The translations under genes and the position numbers were made by a program. A stretch of 30,320 nucleotides of DNA from DASUSH01 sp036375215. GTDB lineage: Bacteria > Actinomycetota > Thermoleophilia > Solirubrobacterales > 70-9. Under the pieces are notes generated by a model. That model was given only the letters and a program-made list of their open reading frames with translations, was not told where the DNA came from and ran no database searches. Positions 21,898 to 30,320 of the stretch are shown one piece after another (within the stretch, counting starts at the first letter, position 1; each line of letters opens with the position of its first letter). The stretch covers positions 1-30,320 of the forward strand of contig DASUSH010000090.1 in NCBI GenBank assembly GCA_036375215.1. The letters are read 5' to 3'.

Positions 21898-22248
21898 GTG
21901 ACTGGCACGCCCCCGATTCCCGCCCGCGACCCGGCCGCGCTCGCGACCGAGCTGCGGACATCGGTCACCCCCGTGGTGGGATACCTCGAGCTGCTCGCGG
22001 AGAGCGACGGGGCCCGCATCCCCGAGGAGCAGCTCCGCTGGATCGAGACGATCGAGCGGCGACTCGGTTCGATCGGCGAGCTCCGCGAGGAGCTGCTCGC
22101 GTACTGCTCCAGCCTGCGAGCGGTCAACTCGACCGCGCCGGCGAGCCGGCGCCCGGCGGCCGAGCGGGGCCTGCGCGAGCCAGCCGCTGCCCCGGTTCGA
22201 GGCGGCGGCGCGCCACGGCACGGGACGCCTGGCCGGCCCGGCCGGTGA
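21898..22248 (+). CDS. Short histidine-kinase DHp-like protein lacking the phospho-histidine
   Basis: From GTG 21898 the frame gives 116 residues. Residues 13-70 closely resemble the HisKA dimerisation helices: A-T-E-L-R-T-S-V-T-P-V-V-G-Y-L-E-L-L (16-33) aligns with the H-box H-E-L-R-T-P-L-T-x-I-x-G-Y-x-E-x-L, with Thr17 where the phosphorylated His should be. A second helix follows, QLRWIETIERRLGSIGELREELL. No catalytic ATPase domain follows; residues 72-116 are Arg/Pro/Gly-rich, possibly disordered or out-of-frame remains. It is divergent from an OmpR-type regulator and 58 bases away. It might be a decayed kinase or a functional partner that binds the regulator. The start is uncertain and no Shine-Dalgarno is obvious. 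Confidence 0.55.
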   Translation: MTGTPPIPARDPAALATELRTSVTPVVGYLELLAESDGARIPEEQLRWIETIERRLGSIGELREELLAYCSSLRAVNSTAPASRRPAAERGLREPAAAPVRGGGAPRHGTPGRPGR

Positions 22249-22277
22249 TCGCGTAGCCCTAGTCCAGCGGACGGCGA

Positions 22278-22868
22278 TCAGCCGGTGTCGGGGAGCTCGT
22301 CGAGCTTCCAGGTACCGCCCTCGTTGGCGAAGCCGACGATCACGGGCTCGCCGAGCTCGACGAAGCGCTTCGATCCGCTGCCGCCGAGCTCGCCGGTGAC
22401 TCTCGCGGTGTCGCCGGTTACCGCGATGTCGGCGATCCGGGGCTCGGTGGCGGCCGCCGCGGCCACGCTCGAGGCGTTGGCCTCGACGAGGTCGGCGCAG
22501 GTCGGGACGGTGTCGTCGATGTCGCCGTTCGCCTCGAGCGTCGCGATCACGCCGCTCGAGAGATAGCCGCAGAAGCCCTCGGCGTCCTCGGCGAGGGCGG
22601 CGTCGCGGGCGGCCTCGATCGAGTCGCGGATGTCCGCGTCGGCCTGCCGGTCGGCCGACGGCGCGGCGTCTCCCCCGCCCCCGCTCGTGAAGAGGACGAC
22701 GGCGAGCGCGATCAGCGCGAGCGCGGCACCGACGGCGCCGATCGCGAAGGCGCGCGAGCGGCGCTCGTCGCCGCGGCCGGCGACTTCCTGGATGCGGTGA
22801 CCGGCGACCTCAGACCCTCGCGAGCTCTCCCATGCCGGCGCCAGCCTATCCGGCGGCGGCGCGCGCAA
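22278..22868 (-). CDS. Membrane-anchored protein with two-Cys NTF2-like domain
   Basis: The 196-residue protein has an N-terminal cytoplasmic segment, one TM helix (about 41-61) and an outer domain from about residue 76 with Cys100 and Cys124, ending in TWKLDELPD. The pattern, helix-rich start with two cysteines then IADIAVTGDTARVTGEL and a final W-K-[LI]-D-x-L strand, matches the domains of the neighbouring lipoprotein (22887-23423) and of the FHA protein (24255-25163). It resembles the SnoaL/NTF2-like fold of many actinobacterial envelope proteins. The start is uncertain: TTG at 22868 gives this frame, 18 bases after the upstream gene's stop. No enzyme residues were recognised. Confidence 0.7.
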   Translation of the reverse strand: MRAPPPDRLAPAWESSRGSEVAGHRIQEVAGRGDERRSRAFAIGAVGAALALIALAVVLFTSGGGGDAAPSADRQADADIRDSIEAARDAALAEDAEGFCGYLSSGVIATLEANGDIDDTVPTCADLVEANASSVAAAAATEPRIADIAVTGDTARVTGELGGSGSKRFVELGEPVIVGFANEGGTWKLDELPDTG

Positions 22869-22886
22869 GGAGCCCGCAGGGTGTGG

Positions 22887-23423
22887 CTAGGGGCCGGCGG
22901 GGATGTCGGCCTCGAGCGAGTCGACCTGCCAGGCGTCGCCCTCGTGGACGAGCACGACCTCGTGCTCGAAGCCGTCGTTGGGCCCGCCGTCGGGGACGAC
23001 GACCGCCTCGGTCGTCTCGCCATCGATCTCGATCTCCTTGATGTCGATCGATTTCGGGATCGCGGCGGGCACCTGGGCCTGGCGGCAGCCCCGCTCGTCG
23101 CCGTAGGCGCTCGCGAGCAGCTCCTGCGTGGCGAGCTCGCCGCACACGAGGTCGGGGTCGCCGGAGGTGAAGAACGCCTCGAGCGCGCTCTCCGGGTCGC
23201 TGCCCGGCCCCGAGGAGGCCTCGCCCCCGCCTCCGCCGTCATCGGTGCCCCCGCCCGGGTCCGAGGGGTCATCGGTCGTCGCCTCGGTGGAGGTCGTCGT
23301 GCTCTCCGCCGCGGTCGTCGAGGTGGCCGATTGGGCCGCGGTGGTGGTCTCGTCGTCGCCGCCACAGCCGGCGAGTGCGGCGAGCGCGGCGATCAGAGCC
23401 GCGATCGTGACCAGGGCGCGCAT
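22887..23423 (-). CDS. Lipoprotein with Thr/Ser/Gly linker and two-Cys NTF2-like domain
   Basis: A 178-residue lipoprotein: signal segment 2-18 and lipobox L-A-G-C with Cys20. A low-complexity Thr/Ser/Asp/Gly linker (about 22-78) follows, then a domain with Cys94 and Cys113, IDIKEIEIDGETTEAVVV and a final AWQVDSLEAD strand. This is the same domain type as in the next gene (22278-22868) and in the FHA protein. ATG 23423 gives the lipobox in the right place; a TTG three codons upstream is less likely. It follows the acyltransferase gene by 18 bases, so these minus-strand genes are probably co-transcribed. It is anchored outside the membrane. Function unknown. Confidence 0.85.
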   Translation of the reverse strand: MRALVTIAALIAALAALAGCGGDDETTTAAQSATSTTAAESTTTSTEATTDDPSDPGGGTDDGGGGGEASSGPGSDPESALEAFFTSGDPDLVCGELATQELLASAYGDERGCRQAQVPAAIPKSIDIKEIEIDGETTEAVVVPDGGPNDGFEHEVVLVHEGDAWQVDSLEADIPAGP

Positions 23424-23441
23424 GGGCGCCAAACCTAGCGG

Positions 23442-24038
23442 CTACCCGCCGCCCTCGAACTCGATCTCGCGCAGCACCTTCGCCGGGGCGCCGGCGGCGA
23501 TGCTCGCGGCGGGGACGTCGCGGGTCACGACCGAGTTGGCGCCGATCACGGCGCGGTCACCGATCTCGACGCCGCCGGTGACGACGCAGCCGACCCCGAA
23601 CCAGACGTTGGAGCCGATCCGCACCGGGCCGCGGGCGACGAAGCCCTGCTGGGTGACCGGCGTCTCGGGATCGTCGAAGCGGTGATCGGCGTCGCCGACG
23701 AAGCAGTGGTTCGCGAACATCACGTGGTCGCCGATCTCGATCCTCTCCTGAGCCGCGAGCATCGTGTTCTTGTTCAGGAAGCACCCGCTGCCGATCGAGA
23801 TCCGCGCAGCGGGCGCCATCGTGATCCAGCAGCCCGGCTCGAGCAGGGTTCCCTCGCCGATCGTGAGCCGGCCTTCGTCGAGTGCCTCCAGCACCTCGCC
23901 GTCGACCGGGTGGCGGATGAAGGCGCCCGAGCGCGCCATGTGGCGGTTGATTCGCCAGCGCCGGCCGAGGCGCCCGTTGCGCTCGTACCAGCGGCGCTTG
24001 AGCCACCACAGGCGCCAGCCGCCGGGAGGATCGCTCAC
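23442..24038 (-). CDS. Left-handed beta-helix (hexapeptide) acyltransferase
   Basis: The 198-residue protein is built mainly of hexapeptide repeats (about 56-185) such as IGEGTLLEPG, ISIGSGCFLNKN, IEIGDHVMFANHC, VRIGSNVWFGVGC and VEIGDRAVIGANSVVTRDV. It ends in the acetyl-CoA-site motif AGAPAKVLREIE. The His pair in NHCF...ADHRF resembles the catalytic region of maltose/NodL-type O-acetyltransferases. It probably O-acetylates a sugar or cell-envelope glycan. The N-terminal part is Arg/Trp-rich. The start is GTG at 24038 and overlaps the stop of a possible 39-residue upstream frame in a GTGA unit. It leads the lipoprotein and TM-protein genes. Confidence 0.9.
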   Translation of the reverse strand: MSDPPGGWRLWWLKRRWYERNGRLGRRWRINRHMARSGAFIRHPVDGEVLEALDEGRLTIGEGTLLEPGCWITMAPAARISIGSGCFLNKNTMLAAQERIEIGDHVMFANHCFVGDADHRFDDPETPVTQQGFVARGPVRIGSNVWFGVGCVVTGGVEIGDRAVIGANSVVTRDVPAASIAAGAPAKVLREIEFEGGG

Positions 24039-24154
24039 GCGAGCTGCCGAGAAGGCCGCGGTGGCGGCGAGCGGCGCCGCGCCCGGCGCTCGCGGCGCTC
24101 ACGCCGCCGCTCGCGCGCGATCGCGATCGCGACCTCGATGTCGGTGACGCACAT
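24035..24154 (-). CDS. Possible 39-residue Arg-rich small protein
   Basis: ATG 24154 opens a 39-codon frame. It starts with a hydrophobic/acidic stretch (VTDIEVAIAIA) followed by an Arg-rich helix and a Pro-rich tail, and its TGA overlaps the acyltransferase GTG in a GTGA unit typical of coupled genes. AGGG lies about 9 bases upstream. It is short and low-complexity, so it may be chance; the 4-base overlap and spacing are the only support. Confidence 0.35.
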   Translation of the reverse strand: MCVTDIEVAIAIARERRRERRERRARRRSPPPRPSRQLA

Positions 24155-24254
24155 CGTCACGACCCTAGCGGGCGGCCCACGGCCGGCGCCGAGAGGCGCG
24201 GCGGGCGGTCCCCGCGGCCGCCCCCGGATCGAGATCGGATAGGTTCGCGCCTCC

Positions 24255-25163
24255 TTGGCGCTGACGCTGAAGATCGGGAAGGGCGCCCGCGAGATCGAGC
24301 TCGGCGAGCGGGAGCTCATCGTCGGCCGCGAGGACTGCGACGTCACGATCGAGGACGACGACGAGATCTCGCGCCGGCACGCTGCGATCAAGCCGCTTCC
24401 CGGCGGCGGGGCCGAGGTGACAGACCTGGGCTCCCGCAACGGGACGCTCGTGGACGGCGATCGGATCGAGGGCCCGCGGAGGATCTCGGGCGGCGAGACG
24501 ATCCGCGTCGGCCAGACCGAGATCGCGACCGAGGCCGTCCCGCCCCCCGCCGGCGTGACGAGGATCTCGGAGTCCCCGGGCCCGGCCCCGACGGTAGCCG
24601 GGGCGCCCGTCCCGCCGGCCGCGGAGCCGCCGCGCGCCGAGCCCCGGCCGGCAGCGCCCGCGGCGCCTCCCCCGCCCCCGCCACCCGCCGCCGCGCAGAC
24701 GCCACCGAGGTTCGGCGCGCCCGGCGGGCCGCCTCCCCCGGGCCGGCGGAAGCGGGGCCCGGGCCTGTGGCTCTGGCTCCTCTCCGGCGGGATCGTCCTG
24801 GTGCTCGCGGCCGCCGCCGCCTGGTTCTTCCTGATCCGCGACTCCGCCGAGGATCAGATCGACGAGGCCGTGGAGCGGGTGTTCGTCACCGCCGACCCCG
24901 GCGCCTGCGACTTCTTCACCGCCAACTTCTACGAGGAGGCCGCCGGCCTCAGCGACCAGACGCCCGAGGAGGCCGAGCAGGCCTGCCGCGACGCTGAGGA
25001 CGTCGTCCCGTCGGACTCGGCGACCGTGACCGGTCTCGAGATCGACGGCGACACGGCCACCGGGACGATCGAGTTCACGGTCGACGGCGAGGACAACACC
25101 GCCGACGCCACCTTCGCGGACGAGGACGGCTGGAAGATCGACTCGCTCGAGCTCGGCGGCTAG
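24255..25163 (+). CDS. FHA-domain membrane protein with extracellular two-Cys NTF2-like domain
   Basis: The 302-residue protein has a cytoplasmic FHA domain (about 3-92) with all phosphothreonine-binding hallmarks: Gly24-Arg25, SRRH (39-42) and RNGT (61-64). A Pro/Ala linker follows (about 96-165), then one TM helix (170-194), and an outside domain (about 198-302) with Cys218 and Cys244 and a closing GWKIDSLEL strand. The outer domain resembles those of two nearby envelope genes. The FHA domain implies a partner phosphorylated on Thr, for example by a PknB-like kinase (none in the window). The start is TTG at 24255, with no clear Shine-Dalgarno; it is supported by the first FHA strand. It is convergent with uvrA. 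Confidence 0.9.
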   Translation: MALTLKIGKGAREIELGERELIVGREDCDVTIEDDDEISRRHAAIKPLPGGGAEVTDLGSRNGTLVDGDRIEGPRRISGGETIRVGQTEIATEAVPPPAGVTRISESPGPAPTVAGAPVPPAAEPPRAEPRPAAPAAPPPPPPPAAAQTPPRFGAPGGPPPPGRRKRGPGLWLWLLSGGIVLVLAAAAAWFFLIRDSAEDQIDEAVERVFVTADPGACDFFTANFYEEAAGLSDQTPEEAEQACRDAEDVVPSDSATVTGLEIDGDTATGTIEFTVDGEDNTADATFADEDGWKIDSLELGG

Positions 25164-25175
25164 GCCGCCGGGAGC

Positions 25176-25177
<2 letters not shown>
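25149..25177. terminator. Hairpin spanning the stop codons of the FHA gene and uvrA
   Basis: CGGCGGC (25154-25160) and GCCGCCG (25164-25170) pair around the FHA stop TAG. The outer GAGCT (25149-25153) pairs with AGCTC (25173-25177), leaving a GG bulge and reaching the uvrA stop (25178-25176). A symmetric structure like this could terminate both convergent transcripts. No T-run. Confidence 0.5.
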
Positions 25178-28127
<2,950 letters not shown>

Positions 28128-28132
28128 GGGTG

Positions 28133-28146
28133 CGAACAAGTGTACG
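28133..28146. promoter_or_regulatory. LexA/DinR-type SOS box upstream of uvrA
   Basis: CGAACAAGTGTACG matches the Gram-positive SOS consensus CGAAC-RNRY-GTTCG at every position but one (GTACG instead of GTTCG). It ends 6 bases from the uvrA ATG, where a bound repressor would block transcription or early elongation. Confidence 0.65.
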
Positions 28147-28402
28147 GGTGGGATCGGGCGGCTCTCCGGGGGATTCGCACGCCAATCGAGACGAAAAACG
28201 ACGCAATAAGGGGAGTCGTGCGAGGGGGGTGGCGTCAAAGTGACACGTGGCGGGGGGCGCGGGCCGGGCGCGGTGACTTGACGCCTATATCGGCGCTGAT
28301 CGCAACACGAACCCGGGAGCCGGTCCTTCGCGTCACGTCGACGCCGGTGCCGCCGGTCGGACGCGGCGGATCGCCGCGCTTGCCCGTCGGCAAAAGGGAA
28401 AC

Positions 28403-29251
28403 GTGACGCGTCGTCAGCTCGAGCGCTGCGGTCTGCCCGCGAGGACGATCGACAACTGGATCGAGTCGGGACGCCTGATCCGGAAGTTCCCTGGCGTGTA
28501 CCGGCTCGGTCACGAGGCGGCGCCGGAGTTCGCCGACGAGCTCGCCGCCGTGATGGCTTGCGGCCAGGGCGCCATCTTGAGCCATCTGAGTGCCGCCCAA
28601 CTCTGGGGTCTGCTCCCCCGCTCCGCGCAGCCAGGACCGATCGCGGTCCTGCTCGCCCGAAGAACGTCCCGACCCAAGCCGGGCGTCCAAATCCACCGCA
28701 CCCGATCGCTCCACTCGAGCGAAGCCACCATCCACCGGGGCGTTCCGGTCACCACCCCCGTGCGCACGCTCCTCGATCTCGCGGCGGAGGTCGACACCCG
28801 CACCCTCGAGCGCGCCCTGAACGAGGCGCAGGTCCTGGATCTGACGAAATCCTCCGACCTGCGCGCCTTGCTTGCCCAACGCCGACGGCACCGCGGTGCC
28901 CGCGCGTTACGCGCGCTCGCGACCAACGACGGCGCGAGCGGAATCACCCGCTCCGAAGCCGAGCGCTGCCTCCTGGCACTGATCCGCGCCGCCGGTCTAC
29001 CCATCCCGCGGACGAACGCGCGCGTCGGCCCCTACGAGGTCGACATGCTCTGGCCGGATCAGCGCCTCGTCGCCGAGGTCGACGGCTTTCGCTACCACTC
29101 GTCGCGATTCGCGTTCGAGCGGAATCGCGCCCGCGATGCGGAGCTGACGGCGTGCGGGTACCGCGTTATCCGCGTCACCTGGCGCCAGATCACCGACGAG
29201 TCATTTGCCGTCGTCGCCCGGATCGCGCAGGCTCTAGGCTCGGCCGCATGA
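28403..29251 (+). CDS. AbiEi-like winged-helix / DUF559 (PD-(D/E)XK-fold) protein
   Basis: The 282-residue protein starts with a winged-helix-like segment (LPARTIDNWIESGRLIRKFPGVYRL, 11-35) as in AbiEi-type antitoxin N-termini. A middle region has the SAAQLWGL and TTPVRTLLDLA motifs of that family. A C-terminal DUF559/Vsr-like domain (about 183-275) shows ITRSEAERCL, EVDMLWPDQRLVAEVDGFRYH with Asp214, Glu225 and Asp227, and GYRVIRVTWRQI. Such fused proteins are very common and multicopy in actinobacteria; their function is not established. AGGGA lies 4 bases before GTG 28403. No toxin partner is next to it. It overlaps the VOC gene in ATGA, so the two are probably co-translated. Confidence 0.85.
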   Translation: MTRRQLERCGLPARTIDNWIESGRLIRKFPGVYRLGHEAAPEFADELAAVMACGQGAILSHLSAAQLWGLLPRSAQPGPIAVLLARRTSRPKPGVQIHRTRSLHSSEATIHRGVPVTTPVRTLLDLAAEVDTRTLERALNEAQVLDLTKSSDLRALLAQRRRHRGARALRALATNDGASGITRSEAERCLLALIRAAGLPIPRTNARVGPYEVDMLWPDQRLVAEVDGFRYHSSRFAFERNRARDAELTACGYRVIRVTWRQITDESFAVVARIAQALGSAA

Positions 29252-29694
29252 GCGAGGCGCCGCGCACGAGCGGGATCTCGGAGCTGGTCCTCGAGGTCGC
29301 GGACCTGGACGCGGCCCGAGCCTTCTATCACGACCAGCTCGGGTTCGAGGAGACGCTCTACGGCGAGGGCCGCGACGGGCGCTACTGGTACCTGATCGGC
29401 GACTCGGCGCGGCTCGGGCTCTGGACCGAGCAGGTCGGCCTCGCCGGCGGGCGTGGCGGCGCGCACGTGCACTTCGCCTTCCACGTCGAGGACGGGGAGA
29501 TCGACCGGATGCACGCGCGGCTCGAGGAGCGCGGCGCCAAGGTGGAGGGCCCGATCCAGCTCGGCCCCGGCCGGGCGATCTACGTAACCGACCCGGACGG
29601 CAACGTCGTCGAGTTCTGGTCGCAGGACATGGTGGCGTACACGTCCGGGGCGCGGGCCGGAGGCGCTCCCGGCACGTTCCGGCGCGACGCGTAG
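29248..29694 (+). CDS. VOC/glyoxalase-family protein
   Basis: The 148-residue protein has the vicinal-oxygen-chelate fold: ISELVLEVADLDAARAFYHDQLGFEE at the start, HVHFAFHV in the second half, and the closing GRAIYVTDPDGNVVEFW. Likely metal ligands are the Glu in ISELV, a His in HVHF and the last Glu in VVEFW. VOC members include glyoxalases, dioxygenases and resistance proteins; the substrate here is unknown. The start ATG overlaps the upstream DUF559 stop by 3 bases. The last 15 residues are a low-complexity tail. It is convergent with the next gene, 9 bases apart. Confidence 0.85.
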   Translation: MSEAPRTSGISELVLEVADLDAARAFYHDQLGFEETLYGEGRDGRYWYLIGDSARLGLWTEQVGLAGGRGGAHVHFAFHVEDGEIDRMHARLEERGAKVEGPIQLGPGRAIYVTDPDGNVVEFWSQDMVAYTSGARAGGAPGTFRRDA

Positions 29695-29707
29695 GCCGCC
29701 CGGCTAC
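29691..29707. terminator. Hairpin spanning two convergent stop codons
   Basis: GTAGGCCG (29691-29698) and CGGCTAC (29701-29707) pair with one bulged base and cover the VOC stop TAG and the stop of the minus-strand gene. The same TAGGCCGCC core occurs at the FHA/uvrA convergent stops. Confidence 0.35.
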
Positions 29708-30320
29708 TTCCCGACGCGGTCGAAGACCTCGTCGAGGAGCGCGTCGCGGTCCGCGAGGTCGAACTCCTCGGCCAGGTGGGCGTCGACCTCCTCGCGCGAG
29801 GAGCCGTCGAGCGCCATGTTCATCGCGACGAGGCGGGCGGCGGCGTCTCCCCCACCCCCGCCCCCGGGCTTCGCCGGCGAGTCGCCGCCCTTGAGCTGGG
29901 CGATCAGCTCCTCGGTGCTCGGGCTGCCGGTGCTCGGCCGCTCGGCGGGCGCATCCGCCGCGGGCTCGGGCGCATCCGGCTCGGGTTCTGGTTCCGGCTC
30001 GAGCTCCGGCTCCGGCTCCGGCTCCGGCTCGGGTTCCGGCTCGGGCTCGGGCTCGGGCTCCGGCTCCGGTTCCGGCTCGGGTTCGATCGCCGGCTCGGGC
30101 TCCGGGGCCGGCTCCTCGTAGCGCGCTACCGGCTCCGGTTCCGGCTCCGGCTCGGGTTCCGGCTCGAGTTCTGGTTCGGGCAGCGGATCCGGGATAAACG
30201 GCTCGGGCTCCGGCGCCAGCTCGAACGCCGCAGTCGGATCCGGAGCGGGCAGCTCGTCCTCGATGAGCTCTTCCTCTTCGGCGATATCGAAGGCGAGCGG
30301 GAGCGGGTCGCCGCCCGTTA
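29704..30320 (-). CDS. C-terminal part of a Glu-Pro-repeat protein (N-terminus outside window)
   Basis: About 205 codons are open from the window edge to TAG at 29704. The visible part has an acidic region (DIAEEEELIEDEL), long Glu-Pro dipeptide tracts broken by an ARYEEPA insert, a PSTGSPSTEELIAQLKGG segment, a poly-Gly run, and a conserved-looking helical end: ARLVAMNMALDGSSREEV, HLAEEFDLADRDALLDEVFDRVGK. The last 45 residues resemble a C-terminal helix pair I recall from actinobacterial proteins with DivIVA-like or regulatory N-termini, but I cannot name it firmly. The Glu-Pro region is probably an extended rigid spacer. The protein's start and main domain are not in this window. Confidence 0.75.
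   Translation of the reverse strand, partial: TGGDPLPLAFDIAEEEELIEDELPAPDPTAAFELAPEPEPFIPDPLPEPELEPEPEPEPEPEPVARYEEPAPEPEPAIEPEPEPEPEPEPEPEPEPEPEPEPEPELEPEPEPEPDAPEPAADAPAERPSTGSPSTEELIAQLKGGDSPAKPGGGGGGDAAARLVAMNMALDGSSREEVDAHLAEEFDLADRDALLDEVFDRVGK
29970..30180. repeat. GGCTCC/GGCTCG hexanucleotide repeat coding Glu-Pro tracts
   Basis: Imperfect six-base units (GGCTCC, GGCTCG, GGTTCC and similar on the plus strand) repeat through most of this stretch, interrupted at about 30084-30128. Variation at synonymous positions indicates selection for the Glu-Pro protein sequence rather than very recent slippage alone. Confidence 0.8.

Noticed and set aside
28403..29251. Toxin-antitoxin or abortive-infection locus
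   Set aside because: No AbiEii nucleotidyltransferase or other toxin gene is adjacent; the partner is a VOC protein.
29816..30121. Plus-strand Ser-Gly repeat frame
   Set aside because: It is the reverse reading of the Glu-Pro repeat; the minus strand has a non-repetitive conserved-looking end and is open to the window edge.

Overview
The window is about 30 kb of very GC-rich bacterial chromosome with dense, mostly single-copy genes, short gaps, many 4-base start/stop overlaps, and frequent GTG and TTG starts. The gene content suggests a high-GC Gram-positive, most likely a deep actinobacterial lineage such as Thermoleophilia (Solirubrobacterales-like): Rex with a glutaredoxin, K+-independent H+-pyrophosphatase, type-4 uracil-DNA glycosylase, FmdB, secreted proteins with AAWT-type signal peptides, and a Gram-positive type SOS box at uvrA. 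The lineage is an inference from gene content and base composition; no rRNA or tRNA gene was seen.

Left part, minus strand (1-8502). A compact run encodes an EEP-family phosphohydrolase, an FMN-dependent 2-hydroxyacid oxidase, a DUF2652-SRPBCC fusion and an APC-type permease (cut by the window edge). Upstream of it lie the membrane pyrophosphatase hppA, and then a carboxylate-amine ligase (YbdK/GCS2) with a small DUF1844-like protein.

Housekeeping centre (8561-17506). tsaB-rimI-tsaD-glutaredoxin-rex form one overlapping minus-strand chain, joining tRNA t6A synthesis to redox sensing. tsaE sits apart, at the end of fmdB-udg-tsaE, and a lone plus-strand lipoprotein gene separates the two chains. 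Divergent from fmdB is a pantothenate operon, DUF2520-panC-panD-panB, in which the Rossmann/DUF2520 protein is a candidate for the missing ketopantoate reductase. A DUF378 membrane protein and a YjbQ-family protein follow.

Envelope and surface part (17652-25163). This is the most unusual region. It holds a secreted CHRD protein and a minus-strand module of three secreted proteins: two small paralogues sharing YPGA...NP and two cysteines, and one 571-residue multidomain protein with a duplicated Cys-containing module. An OmpR-type response regulator lies directly upstream. Divergent from the regulator is a 116-residue protein that looks like a histidine-kinase dimerisation helix pair without the phospho-accepting histidine and without an ATPase domain. 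Next come three envelope proteins that appear to share one two-cysteine NTF2-like domain in three anchoring formats: a TM protein, a lipoprotein, and an FHA-TM receptor. A hexapeptide acyltransferase and a possible 39-residue Arg-rich small protein lie among them.

Right part (25176-30320). uvrA has a near-consensus SOS box just upstream of its start. It is followed by a solitary AbiEi-like/DUF559 protein coupled to a VOC-family protein, and by the C-terminal part of a protein with a long Glu-Pro repeat. Hairpins cover the paired stop codons of two convergent gene pairs. Two REP-like 13-base palindromes lie inside the 3' ends of tsaE and panD. No stretch longer than 300 bases lacks a gene, and no IS element, CRISPR array or RNA gene was found.
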